Of a stretch of 41,402 bases of DNA, positions 1 to 7,800 are shown in pieces (positions within the stretch are counted from its first letter, which is position 1; the number at the start of each line of letters is the position of its first letter). Source of the DNA: Paenibacillus bovis (GTDB lineage Bacteria > Bacillota > Bacilli > Bacillales > Bacillaceae_C); assembly GCA_007679095.1 (NCBI GenBank), contig VEFU01000038.1, positions 1-41,402 of the forward strand. Reading direction: 5' to 3'. The notes under the pieces are model-generated. The model searched no databases. It saw nothing but the letters and a program-made list of their open reading frames with translations, and was not told the origin of the DNA. The translations under genes and the position numbers were made by a program.

Positions 1-201
1 GTAGCTGTGGCTAAAAACTTTGCCTCCAGTCAACTATGTTCCAATTGTGGTCATAAGCATAAAGACGTTAAAAACCTTGCTTTTCGTGAATGGACTTGCC
101 CGAAATGTATGTGCCATCACCGAAGTCGTGATATTAACGCAAGTATAAATATTCGTAATGAAGCGTTACGATTAACCGCAGGAACTGCGGGGATAGCCTA
201 A
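1..201 (+). CDS. tnpB: TnpB (RNA-guided nuclease of IS200/IS605), C-terminal fragment cut by the window edge
   Basis: TnpB is the RNA-guided DNA nuclease ancestor of Cas12 and helps retain the element. The frame is open from base 1 to TAA at 199-201. Visible parts are the zinc-ribbon pairs CSNC and CPKC and the RuvC-III motif RDINASINI, whose Asp is a catalytic residue. The end, [10 protein letters not shown], is typical of the family. Between the second CPKC and the catalytic Asp there is MCHHRSRD where many relatives have a seven-residue GTHHDRD-type string, so one extra residue appears to be present. Activity cannot be judged without the N-terminal part. Confidence 0.85.
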   Translation, partial: VAVAKNFASSQLCSNCGHKHKDVKNLAFREWTCPKCMCHHRSRDINASINIRNEALRLTAGTAGIA

Positions 202-286
202 TCCATAACTAACCGATAGGTTAGTGTTCTTAGGAATCCCCCACTTCAAACAACTCGTAAGAGCTTTAAGTGGCGGGTAGTTCAAT
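130..286 (+). ncRNA. Probable omega-RNA (reRNA) 3' scaffold of the tnpB element
   Basis: In this family the guide RNA overlaps the 3' end of tnpB and ends at the element's right end, with the guide taken from flanking DNA. Here the strong hairpin 209-224 and the long palindrome 238-277 lie in that position. If it is transcribed, the guide would start at about 286 and therefore be TmrB pseudogene sequence. The 5' limit is a guess. The structure is seen in the sequence; the RNA is inferred from the family. Confidence 0.4.
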
Positions 287-760
287 AGAAAGTATTTTCC
301 GAAAGAAATTCACAAGAATGACTTTCAAGATTTCAGTGCTTGGCGAGAGGGAAATTATACTTTCTTAAAATATATTGCCAATGAATATGATGGGATTATC
401 ATAGTACCAATGACAATTGTGAACCCACAATATTTTGAAGAGATTGTAGGTAGATTACGAGTTGATGGCATTATTGTAAACCATTTTGTCCTTTGGGCCT
501 CGAAGGAAACATTGAAAAAAAGATTACGCAGTAGGGGAGAAAGAAAAAATTCATGGGGCGAACAACAAATAGATCGGTGTTTGCAAGGATTATCCGACGA
601 TGTTTTTGAAAAGAAAATACATACAGATGATATGACGATTGAGCAAGTAGCGGAAACAATTGCAGAAATGTCAGGCATCACTTTACTGCCAGACAACAGG
701 AGTACCCTTCGCAAAAAGATAGATAGAATTAAAACGCAACTACAACACCTTCGATTATGA
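287..760 (+). pseudogene. tmrB: 5'-truncated TmrB-like (tunicamycin resistance) P-loop protein
   Basis: Translating from 287 gives a continuous match to the C-terminal three quarters of Bacillus TmrB: PKEIHKNDF, then GIIIVPMTIVNPQYFEEI, HFVLWASKETLKKRL, KNSWGEQQIDRC and an ending close to TLRKKIDRIKTQLQHLRL. TmrB is an ATP-binding membrane-associated protein that confers tunicamycin resistance. The N-terminal Walker A segment and the start codon are absent. In their place lies the right end of the tnpB element, and an in-frame TAG sits at 278-280 inside that element. An ATG at 410 could start a 116-residue remnant, but it has no evident ribosome binding site and would lack the nucleotide-binding loop. 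I call it inactivated by insertion or deletion. Confidence 0.85.
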
Positions 761-779
761 GGGCAAAAGGGGGATCATC

Positions 780-1373
780 ATGGATATGGACGCTAAACTA
801 TTACAATTTTATCTAGACATGAAAAGCCCGGAAGCTGGTCCATGGAATAGCTCACCACAATGTTTACATACAGAAGTAGTAACGAGAGATTATATAAGAA
901 AAACATTTCCAGTGACTGAGGGAATGCAAGTGTGTAATGTTGGCATCGGTACTGGTGATTGGGACGATTATCTAGGCTACTGGTTAAACGGTAGAGGACA
1001 ATTAACTTCCATTGAAATCGACGAGGAAATATGTGAATTATTTACCTATCGTCAAAAGCGAGAAAGACATCCTAATCCAGCTACTGTTATCTGTAAAAGC
1101 ATCTTTGACCCTAATTTACCAAAGGAAGAATTTGATCTTGTCACCCTGATTGGTTCTGCTATTAACGAGGTAGGTGAATTTACTAAATGTCTAGATGCTT
1201 GTTTTCGCTTATTGAAAAAGGGTGGATATTTCATGTTCATGGCCAATGTAAAATACTCACCTATTGAAATGCTTCAGGAATACATAAGCAAGACTGATTA
1301 TTCATTAGAGAAACAAGATGTATATGATGAGTTTCCGGAATATCCGTTTTATATATGTAAGTTGAGGAAATGA
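780..1373 (+). CDS. Class I SAM-dependent methyltransferase
   Basis: A 197-residue Rossmann-fold methyltransferase. Motif I is VCNVGIGTGD at residues 51-60, the acidic ribose-binding end of strand 2 is SIEID at 77-81, motif post-II is EEFDLVTLIGS at 116-126, and the helix-strand LLKKGGYFMF is at 144-153. The substrate cannot be inferred. The ATG at 780 follows AAAGGGGGA at 767-775; a second ATG at codon 3 (786) is also possible. The gene starts 19 nt after the tmrB remnant, so before the disruption it may have been co-transcribed with tmrB. Confidence 0.85.
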   Translation: MDMDAKLLQFYLDMKSPEAGPWNSSPQCLHTEVVTRDYIRKTFPVTEGMQVCNVGIGTGDWDDYLGYWLNGRGQLTSIEIDEEICELFTYRQKRERHPNPATVICKSIFDPNLPKEEFDLVTLIGSAINEVGEFTKCLDACFRLLKKGGYFMFMANVKYSPIEMLQEYISKTDYSLEKQDVYDEFPEYPFYICKLRK

Positions 1374-1559
1374 ATATAAAGTCAGCTCTGAACAGAATAA
1401 ATCTTTTTGTTATATTCAGGAGTGTGCAATGATGGAGCGGTTAACAACACAACAATAGTAATTTGGAATATTTATAGAAAATAAGATTTCGAGTTCCTAT
1501 TAAATACAAATTCAACCATTCATTAAAATTAATTAGGCAACTAGATTGGAGGACGTACG
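1374..1559. other. Intergenic region without a supported gene
   Basis: This A+T-rich stretch holds only a nine-codon frame at 1430-1459 preceded by AGGAG, which is too short to support as a leader peptide. No long hairpin or convincing promoter was picked out, although a promoter for the gene at 1560 is expected here. Confidence 0.4.
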
Positions 1560-2342
1560 ATGGATACAAAAATGCATAACAGCATTGCTTGGGATAAAAA
1601 GGTGGAAGAGGGATCAGCGTATACACTACCTGTAAGCAGTGAAATTATTGAAAGAAGTAAGCGTGGGGATTGGGAGATTTACCTAACGACTAAAAAACCT
1701 GTTCCAAGAGATTGGTTTCCGACATCTTTAGATGGAGTGAGAATTCTTTGTTTAGCATCTGGTGGGGGACAACAAGGTCCGGTTCTTGCAGCAGCAGGAG
1801 CGAATGTAACAGTGATTGATTTATCGAAGAAACAATTGCAACAAGATCAAATGGTTGCAGAACGCGAGGGATTAACTGTAAAAACGGTCTTAGGGGATAT
1901 GACCGATCTTAATATGTTTGAAGATGAATATTTTGATATAATCATTCATCCTGTCTCCAATTTATTTGTAAAAGATGTTCTTCCTGTTTGGAAAGAAGCA
2001 GCCCGTGTATTGAAAAATAAAGGAATATTAATTTCGGGTTTTACAAATCCACTATTATGGCTTTTTGATGAAACGCTGGAGGAAAAAGGTATTCTTGAAG
2101 TGAAGCACTCAATTCCATCTTCGACATTGGATCATTTGCCAGCAGATGAGGTGAAAAACCATCTGGATTCTGAGCAAACAATAGAATACGCTCATACATT
2201 GGAGGACCAAATCCAAGGGCAAATAGATGCAGGTTTTGTCATAACAGGCTTTTATGAAGATGATTTCGGTGGAACGAGGATAATAGATAAACATATTAAA
2301 ACTTTCATTGCTACTAGAGCGATGAAGATGAAGGTAGATTAG
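1560..2342 (+). CDS. SAM-dependent methyltransferase, methyltransferase-11 type
   Basis: A 260-residue protein. Motif I is ILCLASGGGQQGP at 62-74, strand 2 is VTVIDLS at 83-89, GDM is at 112-114, FDIIIHP at 125-131 and RVLKNKGILISG at 149-160. The unusual GGGQQGP form of the glycine loop occurs in a Bacillus/Clostridium subfamily of stand-alone methyltransferases of unknown substrate. The start ATG has GGAGG at 1547-1551 with 8 nt spacing. It is separated from the previous gene by 186 nt and followed by a clear terminator, so it is likely monocistronic. Confidence 0.88.
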   Translation: MDTKMHNSIAWDKKVEEGSAYTLPVSSEIIERSKRGDWEIYLTTKKPVPRDWFPTSLDGVRILCLASGGGQQGPVLAAAGANVTVIDLSKKQLQQDQMVAEREGLTVKTVLGDMTDLNMFEDEYFDIIIHPVSNLFVKDVLPVWKEAARVLKNKGILISGFTNPLLWLFDETLEEKGILEVKHSIPSSTLDHLPADEVKNHLDSEQTIEYAHTLEDQIQGQIDAGFVITGFYEDDFGGTRIIDKHIKTFIATRAMKMKVD

Positions 2343-2350
2343 CATAAGAA

Positions 2351-2390
2351 AAACAGGTGCATTTATTCTTTTGAATGAAAGCACCTGTTT
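2351..2390. terminator. Bidirectional intrinsic terminator
   Basis: A perfect 10-bp stem, AAACAGGTGC (2351-2360) with GCACCTGTTT (2381-2390), has an A-rich left and T-rich right edge. It lies between the + strand methyltransferase and the - strand Rpn gene, and can serve both. Confidence 0.85.
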
Positions 2391-2413
2391 ATTACTGATG
2401 AAACAGCTAGTGT

Positions 2414-3355
2414 TTACATTGGTTTAATAAGTGATTTAATTTCTTCATGGGATAGTCCAGTTGTATCAGATACATCCTCTATTGATTCCCCTTTTTGGAG
2501 TAATTTTATCGCAATTTCTTGAGCCTTTTGTTTTTCTCCTTCCGCTTTCCCCTTTTTCAAACCTTCCTCTAACCCTTCTTTTCTGTAGAACTTCGCAAAG
2601 GATGTGTCATCTAAGGAAAGTCCCATTCCTTTTCCCTCCTTTTCTATAATTGGTTTCATTTCCTGAACTAATTTCATATCCACTTCATCTGGAAGACGCA
2701 TTATATGATCAATAAAAGTAAACAACTTCTGTATATATTCCCTTTTGATCTCTTTATATTCTATTTTATCCTGTAATAACATTCTCATCAATTTCAACTT
2801 GTATTGGTACTTCATATTGATGTTCTTATTACTATTTAATACATATAGTCCTGCTAATACAGCTAGTGCAAAGGGATTTTTGGAACGAAGTAAAGTGGAT
2901 TCAGATTGTGAGGCGATAGGGTAAGTGTTGTACTCGTAGGTTAATTTTGTTCCGTAAAATTCATAATGAAATTGATTAGTGATATATTTTGCACTTTCTC
3001 CTGCAAGCAAGGCAAGTGCATAAACTTTTTTATCAAATCTATCTAATATTCGATAAAAAGATTGGAACATTCGCTTCGAAAAATCCTTTTGGTAATCACC
3101 TTGAACCTCAATATGAACATAAATCCATTGTTCTTTTCCATCTTTTAATTTGAGTTTTACTAATTTATCGGCAACACGGTCATTACTGTTTGATTCGGGT
3201 ATAATGTTTTTAAGTTCTTGTTCGAGGAATTGAGGGGAATGGGTGAAATCAACTTCTTCAGATAAGTCGGGTGAAAAAAACTGAAGGAACTCTTCAAATA
3301 AGTCGGTAATCACATCCTTCCATAATTGATCATAATTTGGGTTTTGCTTCTTCAA
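2414..3355 (-). CDS. Rpn family recombination-promoting nuclease / putative transposase (PD-(D/E)XK)
   Basis: A 313-residue member of the Rpn/YhgA-like family, whose E. coli members are DNA endonucleases promoting RecA-independent recombination. The core around residues 59-85 has D63 in DRVADKL and the E-x-Q motif IEVQG at 82-86, the usual PD-(D/E)XK signature. The C-terminal third is highly charged (KEGLEEGLKKGKAEGEKQ), then has a short helical tail (IEDVSDTTGLSHEEIKSLIK) typical of Bacillus relatives. The start is assigned to TTG at 3355-3353, with AAAGGTG about 11 nt upstream. An ATG at 3363-3361 lies closer but is out of frame across a run of seven T. No inverted repeats flank it, so it looks like a resident gene. 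Confidence 0.82.
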   Translation of the reverse strand: MKKQNPNYDQLWKDVITDLFEEFLQFFSPDLSEEVDFTHSPQFLEQELKNIIPESNSNDRVADKLVKLKLKDGKEQWIYVHIEVQGDYQKDFSKRMFQSFYRILDRFDKKVYALALLAGESAKYITNQFHYEFYGTKLTYEYNTYPIASQSESTLLRSKNPFALAVLAGLYVLNSNKNINMKYQYKLKLMRMLLQDKIEYKEIKREYIQKLFTFIDHIMRLPDEVDMKLVQEMKPIIEKEGKGMGLSLDDTSFAKFYRKEGLEEGLKKGKAEGEKQKAQEIAIKLLQKGESIEDVSDTTGLSHEEIKSLIKPM

Positions 3356-3524
3356 AAAAACATCAGCACCTTTCTATATCCTTATTACATAATTCTACAA
3401 AGGGCAGTTTTATCCTTTCGAAAAAGTTTAGATTTATAGTTTTACTTGAATTGAGAGTAATCAGTTATATGAGGTGATATTCCATAAAGGTTTATTTAGG
3501 TGTGCCAGAAATGAGGAATGTAGG

Positions 3525-4040
3525 ATGACAAGAATAATAGTGAGTAAGGCAAAACGAATTTTATATGGAATCGAATATGGCTATTTTGATACTGCTAAAA
3601 ATTGGAACAAAGATAACTATGATGAATATTATCTTTACTTCTCACACCCTATTTTTGAAGTGCGAAGTTATTCACTTTGCATATTTACTGCTGGCCTTGG
3701 TAATTGGTATATGGAATCAGCGTTTATCTTTCGAAATCAAGATGGTTTAAAAAACCGAAACAATTTGAAGGATGCTAATGTGTACTATTTTGAGGATTAT
3801 GTTCAAGCATTTTTAAATAATAACGAAAAGATTAAAAAGGAATTTCCAAATTTGTATAGATTGATATTGTTTTATTTAAGAGGATTATACAAACGAAAAC
3901 AATTAGAAGATTTTTTTCAATCAGGAGAGCAGAGGACAATTAATGAACTTAGAATAGTTCTGGAACATTCATATGAGGAAGATTTATTTGTATATGAAAA
4001 CTTTGACGAAGTATTAAGAGAGTTGAAACTAACTAAATAA
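3525..4040 (+). CDS. Conserved-looking hypothetical protein
   Basis: A 171-residue soluble protein of a family I do not recognise. It is rich in aromatic residues in its first half (YGIEYGYFDTAKNW, YYLYFSHPIFEVRSY, GLGNWYMESAF), and the second half looks helical and charged (IKKEFPNLYRLILFYLRGLY; ending in paired acidic and leucine segments). No signal peptide or membrane helix is seen. ATG 3525 is preferred, with GAGG at 3513-3516. A longer in-frame GTG start at 3474 has no separate ribosome binding site. It is transcribed divergently from the Rpn gene. Confidence 0.6.
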   Translation: MTRIIVSKAKRILYGIEYGYFDTAKNWNKDNYDEYYLYFSHPIFEVRSYSLCIFTAGLGNWYMESAFIFRNQDGLKNRNNLKDANVYYFEDYVQAFLNNNEKIKKEFPNLYRLILFYLRGLYKRKQLEDFFQSGEQRTINELRIVLEHSYEEDLFVYENFDEVLRELKLTK

Positions 4041-4175
4041 TATTATTCTGGATTAATTGAAGTCCTATTTAGTGAAGGAGTATATTACTTTTTCAAATTA
4101 GAGGACAATTTAACTAGATGAAGAAATAAGATATAGAGAAAGGTTGTGATACCTTTTTTATTGGAGGGAATAATG

Positions 4176-4619
4176 ATGAAAAAAACGGCATTGTTGCTTG
4201 TGTTACTATTTTTTATCTCTTCATCCGCTGTAGTTGCCCTAAGTTGGGCGTATCCATTTGTTGTTTGGAATGGAAATGTATATGAAGTGTTAGATGAATC
4301 CGTGTTAGAGGATGAAATTGGAAAGAAGATTGGAAAGGTCAAAACGAAACCGAATGGCATGAGAGGAAGGTACTATGGTGATGCTTCAAATGCATATCCA
4401 AAAGGTACAAAGTATTTTGAAATAAAAGGTATATCTAATGAAGAAGCAATTGCAGTGGAAGTGGATGATAATCAATGGAAAAAGGCAGTTTTTGTTCATG
4501 AAGCACCTTTTCATTGGATGAATATAGTGACAAAATACATGATTCCTGTTATTGGAGTAGTTATTATCGCAATCCTTGTATTCATTTTTAGAAGGCGGAA
4601 AAGCCATTTCATGAAATAA
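4176..4619 (+). CDS. Hypothetical membrane-anchored protein with signal peptide
   Basis: A 147-residue protein. The N-terminus (KKTALLLVLLFFISSSAVVA) is a signal peptide or anchor. The middle 100 residues are extracytoplasmic and polar, with WNGNVYEV and a KGTKYFEIKG strand. A C-terminal helix (MIPVIGVVIIAILVFIF) is followed by the stop-transfer RRRK, giving a type I topology. GGAGGG at 4162-4167 fits ATG 4176 (8 nt) better than ATG 4173. No family is recognised. It ends just before a strong terminator. Confidence 0.65.
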   Translation: MKKTALLLVLLFFISSSAVVALSWAYPFVVWNGNVYEVLDESVLEDEIGKKIGKVKTKPNGMRGRYYGDASNAYPKGTKYFEIKGISNEEAIAVEVDDNQWKKAVFVHEAPFHWMNIVTKYMIPVIGVVIIAILVFIFRRRKSHFMK

Positions 4620-4642
4620 AAGGCATTAATACTGTATATGTA

Positions 4643-4679
4643 AGGAGCATTTCTAACTATTAGGAATGCTCCTTTTTTA
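4643..4679 (+). terminator. Intrinsic terminator
   Basis: The stem AGGAGCATT (4643-4651) with AATGCTCCT (4665-4673) is followed by a run of seven T, closing the transcript of the preceding membrane protein gene. Confidence 0.88.
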
Positions 4680-4710
4680 TTGCTTAAGAGCAATTATATA
4701 TCTAAAAAGA

Positions 4711-4750
4711 ATATTTATTTATTGTAAAACGATAAATATGTTGTTATAAT
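4711..4750 (+). promoter_or_regulatory. Sigma-A promoter with overlapping dyad, upstream of yoaS-yozG
   Basis: The -35 TTGTAA (4722-4727), a 17-nt spacer and the perfect -10 TATAAT (4745-4750) lie 33 nt before the yoaS start. A perfect 8-bp dyad, ATATTTAT (4711-4718) and ATAAATAT (4732-4739), brackets the -35 box. It could be an operator for the small HTH regulator encoded two genes down, but in such A+T-rich DNA the dyad may be chance. Confidence 0.6.
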
Positions 4751-4782
4751 CAATATGAAAATAATTTGATGAGGTGCTTTTT

Positions 4783-5259
4783 ATGAAACATGGTTCAACA
4801 CTCTTTTTAAAAATAGCTGTTTTTCTTATGGGAGTAGCAGTTTTAACGTTAAGTATATTACTTTTAGTTGATGTGGTGAAAAATCCGGCAAATCCAGATT
4901 ATGCTCACATACTCTATCCGACTGTAATTGGTTTATTTACTTCCGTTATTCCTTTCTTTGTGGCGCTATATCAGGCCTTTAAGCTGTTAAATTATATTGA
5001 CAGAAACGAGGCATTTTCAGAACGGTCAGTAAAACACCTGAAAAATATTAAAGTCTGTGCAATTATCATCGGTAGTTTGTATACGGTAATTTTGCCATTT
5101 GTATTTCTTTTAGCACAACTAGACGATGCGCCAGGTCTTGTCATTGTCGGAATGGTTCCTATTTTTGCTTCCATCGTAATCGCGGTCTTTGCTGCAGTTC
5201 TCCAAAGGCTTTTACAAGAAGCAATTAACTTCAAAATTGAAAATGATTTAACGGTCTAG
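4783..5259 (+). CDS. yoaS: DUF2975 membrane protein, YoaS-like
   Basis: A 158-residue integral membrane protein with four predicted helices at about 8-30, 45-68, 90-111 and 118-141. The linker LLNYIDRNEAFSERSVKHLK (69-88) between helices 2 and 3 is the hallmark of the DUF2975 family. Start ATG 4783 has GAGGTG at 4771-4776; an in-frame GTG at 4774 is part of that ribosome binding site. An HTH gene follows 11 nt later, the same pairing as yoaS-yozG in B. subtilis. The function is unknown; such pairs behave as a membrane protein with a cognate cytoplasmic regulator. Confidence 0.85.
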   Translation: MKHGSTLFLKIAVFLMGVAVLTLSILLLVDVVKNPANPDYAHILYPTVIGLFTSVIPFFVALYQAFKLLNYIDRNEAFSERSVKHLKNIKVCAIIIGSLYTVILPFVFLLAQLDDAPGLVIVGMVPIFASIVIAVFAAVLQRLLQEAINFKIENDLTV

Positions 5260-5270
5260 AGGTGATAACA

Positions 5271-5486
5271 ATGGCGATTATTATAAATATTGATGTGATG
5301 TTGGCAAAAAGGAAAATGAGTGTCACGGAGCTATCGGAAAAAGTCGGGATTACAATGGCTAATCTTTCTATTTTAAAGAATGGGAAGGCAAAAGCAATTC
5401 GATTATCAACCCTCGCCGCTATTTGTAAGGCATTAGATTGTCAACCAGGGGATATCCTCGAATACCGAGCGGAAGTAGATGACTAA
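5271..5486 (+). CDS. yozG: Xre-type HTH regulator, YozG-like
   Basis: A 71-residue protein consisting almost only of a Cro/CI helix-turn-helix (MSVTELSEKVGITMANLSIL, 16-35), followed by the LSTLAAICKALDCQPGDILEY segment shared by this compact family. The ATG at 5271 is 6 nt after GAGGTG, and that site overlaps the yoaS stop codon at 5257-5259, so translation is probably coupled. It is likely a DNA-binding partner of YoaS; regulation of the yoaS promoter by it is inference. Confidence 0.88.
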   Translation: MAIIINIDVMLAKRKMSVTELSEKVGITMANLSILKNGKAKAIRLSTLAAICKALDCQPGDILEYRAEVDD

Positions 5487-5547
5487 TTGTTATTCCCTGC
5501 AGGAATAATGATTTACCACGATGATGAAGAAGATAAGGAGTGTACCT

Positions 5548-6399
5548 ATGACTTCAACTGTTCAAAACGAAGTGAGACTTACTTCCAATCCTATCGTCAA
5601 AAGAATCCTACAACTTTTTCATTTTGGTTGGGCGCAAGCATTATCATGTATATTTCCCGTCGTCGTATTTGCTTCCTTGGCTATTACGAAGATGATTCCA
5701 CTTCCATTCTTACCGCGATATGATTGGTTGCTAATAATCTTTTTGTTAATGCAATGGTGGATGTTGAAATTCGGTCTTGAAACACGCAACGAATTAAAAG
5801 TAATCACTTTATTCCATCTCATTGGGCTAGGACTCGAAATTTTTAAAGTCCATATGGGATCATGGTCTTATCCAGAAGAAGGATATATGAAAATCTTTGG
5901 AGTTCCTTTGTATAGTGGATTCATGTATGCAAGTGTAGCGAGTTATCTTTGTCAGGCTTGGAGAAGGTTACATGTAGAATTAGTAAAATGGCCACCATTT
6001 ATTTTAGTTGTACCTCTTGCAGCAGCGATATATTTGAATTTTTTTACTCACCACTTTTGGATTGATATACGTTATTGGCTAGCGGGACTTGTCCTGATAG
6101 TCTTTTGGAAATCTTGGGTTAAGTATGAAGTTAACGGAATTACTTATCGCATGCCAATCGCACTGTCTTTCGTACTTATTGGCTTTTTCGTTTGGATAGC
6201 AGAAAATATTGCCACTTTTTTTGGTGCATGGCAATATCCAAATCAAGCCGATACATGGCAACTAGTGCACATAGGGAAAGTGAGTTCTTGGGTATTACTT
6301 GTAATCGTTAGCTTTCTAATTGTAGCAACATTGAAGCTTGTGAAACAGAAAAATAAATTAGAATTTAGGCATTTAGATAATACGCTAGGAAAGGAATAG
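5548..6399 (+). CDS. yoaT: DUF817 integral membrane protein, YoaT-like
   Basis: A 283-residue polytopic membrane protein with about eight hydrophobic helices. Aromatic and polar signatures of the DUF817 family are visible: FGWAQALSCIFPV, LEIFKVHMGSWSYPEEG, FGVPLYSGFMYASV, WIAENIATFFGAWQYP. ATG 5548 has AAGGAG at 5535-5540; the in-frame ATG at 5521 lies before it and has no site. It follows yozG by 61 nt, the order yoaS-yozG-yoaT known in B. subtilis, which supports common ancestry of the block. The biochemical role is unknown. Confidence 0.88.
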   Translation: MTSTVQNEVRLTSNPIVKRILQLFHFGWAQALSCIFPVVVFASLAITKMIPLPFLPRYDWLLIIFLLMQWWMLKFGLETRNELKVITLFHLIGLGLEIFKVHMGSWSYPEEGYMKIFGVPLYSGFMYASVASYLCQAWRRLHVELVKWPPFILVVPLAAAIYLNFFTHHFWIDIRYWLAGLVLIVFWKSWVKYEVNGITYRMPIALSFVLIGFFVWIAENIATFFGAWQYPNQADTWQLVHIGKVSSWVLLVIVSFLIVATLKLVKQKNKLEFRHLDNTLGKE

Positions 6400-6403
6400 A
6401 ATC

Positions 6404-6823
6404 ATGAAAAAACTATCTTTTACTATGGTGTTACTTTTGATTTTGTTATCAGCTTGTATGGACCGTCCATATAGTCCGAGTAAACCAATGGAGCCGAAAG
6501 AAAATTCGTTGGTCATCAATATAAAGAACAATGCAAATTTTGATTTCTATGGCTTGCGAGTAGATTTGCTGAATCACTCGCAAACAACGGTGTATGCGAA
6601 TTTTGAAAAGATACAGAAAGAAGATTGGCTTAGTTTCGAATTTCTCGAAGACGATTTTGTTTTAGATGGGGAAGCACAAATGGGAGTGGCGATTCAATTA
6701 GAGAATGGGGACACTACTCCAATCAATAAAAAATTTCCGATTCAATTAGAGAAGAATAAGAGCATATTCCTTCAAATTACAGGCGATGATATTGAGAATG
6801 CTCGTATCGATGCTGAAATGTAA
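6404..6823 (+). CDS. Small lipoprotein of unknown function
   Basis: A 139-residue protein with a lipoprotein signal: positively charged MKK, a hydrophobic core and the lipobox LLSAC with Cys18 as the lipidation site. The mature part begins with a Pro/Ser-rich linker and looks beta-rich (NSLVINIKNNANFDFYGLRV, FPIQLEKNKSIFLQI). AAGGAA precedes the start, and the gene begins 4 nt after the yoaT stop, so it should be expressed with yoaT. No family is assigned. Confidence 0.75.
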   Translation: MKKLSFTMVLLLILLSACMDRPYSPSKPMEPKENSLVINIKNNANFDFYGLRVDLLNHSQTTVYANFEKIQKEDWLSFEFLEDDFVLDGEAQMGVAIQLENGDTTPINKKFPIQLEKNKSIFLQITGDDIENARIDAEM

Positions 6824-6830
6824 CTTTGCG

Positions 6831-6862
6831 AGGCGTTAATCCAAAAGGGTTAACGCCTTTTT
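6831..6862 (+). terminator. Intrinsic terminator after the yoaS-lipoprotein block
   Basis: The stem AGGCGTTAA (6831-6839) with TTAACGCCT (6850-6858) is followed by TTTTT. It closes the transcript of yoaS, yozG, yoaT and the lipoprotein. Confidence 0.88.
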
Positions 6863-6935
6863 CCTGTGTGAGGCAGGGTTTTTCTTTTATGTAGCGAAGT
6901 TTTAGTACAAACGTAATTGAGACAAAGGAGCTGGT

Positions 6936-7778
6936 TTGCAATGTGTGGGATTAGAATCTAACCATAAAAAAAGAGATTTACAGATTCCGATACATAGGAA
7001 AAAAATAAAAGCTGCAATTGAACAAGATTTGATTCATGATCCTAACATATTAGCTGTTTATTACGGAGGTTCTATAGGAAGTCAAAACACTGATATGTTT
7101 TCAGACATTGATTTACGAATTGTTGTGAAGGATGAAAGCTTCGAAGACTATCGTTTGCATAAAAAACAACGAGCTCGTAATTGGGGTAACGTACTATATT
7201 TCGAGGATATCCCATGGACTTCATACAGTATTGCTCACTATGACTCATTTATCAAAGTAGATAGCTTTTATTATAAAATATCGGATATTCAACCTTCGAT
7301 CTGGCTACAAAATATCAATATTGTTCACGATACTACTGGGGTAGTGAACGATGTGTTAGAGAAATCAATGAAGCTGATGTATAAGCCAACAATAGAAGAA
7401 GTGGAGATTTGGAGAACAAAATTCTTTGCTTATGCGCATGAAGTATATCGGAGAGTGATGAGAAATGAATTATATTATGCTCTCCATTGTCTAGATAATA
7501 TGCGATTATCGATGGTGACTGCTTGGTATATGGATGCAGGTATTCAACCAAACTCATTTGGTGATTGGGCAAAGTTAGAAGGGAATAGAAGTAAACTATC
7601 AGAATTGCAATTATTGCTTTTAGAAAAATGGGATAGCAGCCGCAATCCAACTCAAATTACGCATGTGATGCAAAGTATGTTCCCGGAGTTTAAACGAGTT
7701 CATAAAAGTTTATGTGAAAAACTAGGGATAGCCGAAAACCCAGAATGGGTAGATTGTATCTTACGTATGGTGATGTGA
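6936..7778 (+). CDS. Nucleotidyltransferase, streptomycin adenylyltransferase-like fold
   Basis: A 280-residue protein with the minimal nucleotidyltransferase core: GGSIGS at 44-49 and the metal-binding pair D57-I-D59 in SDIDLRIVV. A helical C-terminal half follows, as in ANT(6)/AadK-like enzymes. These usually add AMP to an aminoglycoside, but many Bacillus homologues have no proven substrate, so resistance is not claimed. Translation most likely starts at TTG 6936, with AAAGGAG at 6924-6930. An ATG at 6941 is out of frame and stops after six codons. It is monocistronic, lying between a terminator and the hairpin array. Confidence 0.75.
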   Translation: MQCVGLESNHKKRDLQIPIHRKKIKAAIEQDLIHDPNILAVYYGGSIGSQNTDMFSDIDLRIVVKDESFEDYRLHKKQRARNWGNVLYFEDIPWTSYSIAHYDSFIKVDSFYYKISDIQPSIWLQNINIVHDTTGVVNDVLEKSMKLMYKPTIEEVEIWRTKFFAYAHEVYRRVMRNELYYALHCLDNMRLSMVTAWYMDAGIQPNSFGDWAKLEGNRSKLSELQLLLLEKWDSSRNPTQITHVMQSMFPEFKRVHKSLCEKLGIAENPEWVDCILRMVM

Positions 7779-7800
7779 GATTTAGAAGAATTAAAGGCGG

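Larger units (their letters stand above)
1..286 (+). mobile_element. Right end of an IS200/IS605-family (tnpB-type) element
   Basis: The window opens inside the element, so only its right end is visible: the last 66 codons of tnpB, then a structured non-coding tail. The tail holds a perfect hairpin at 209-224 (CTAACC, loop GATA, GGTTAG) and a larger imperfect palindrome at 238-277 (CCCCCACTT against AAGTGGCGGG) with an inner CTC/GAG stem at 254-263. Subterminal palindromes of this kind are recognised by the family's HUH transposase TnpA, which is not in view. The boundary near 285/286 is set by the reading frame of the next gene, whose TmrB-like coding sequence resumes at 287. No terminal inverted repeat or target duplication is expected for this family. 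Confidence 0.82.
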
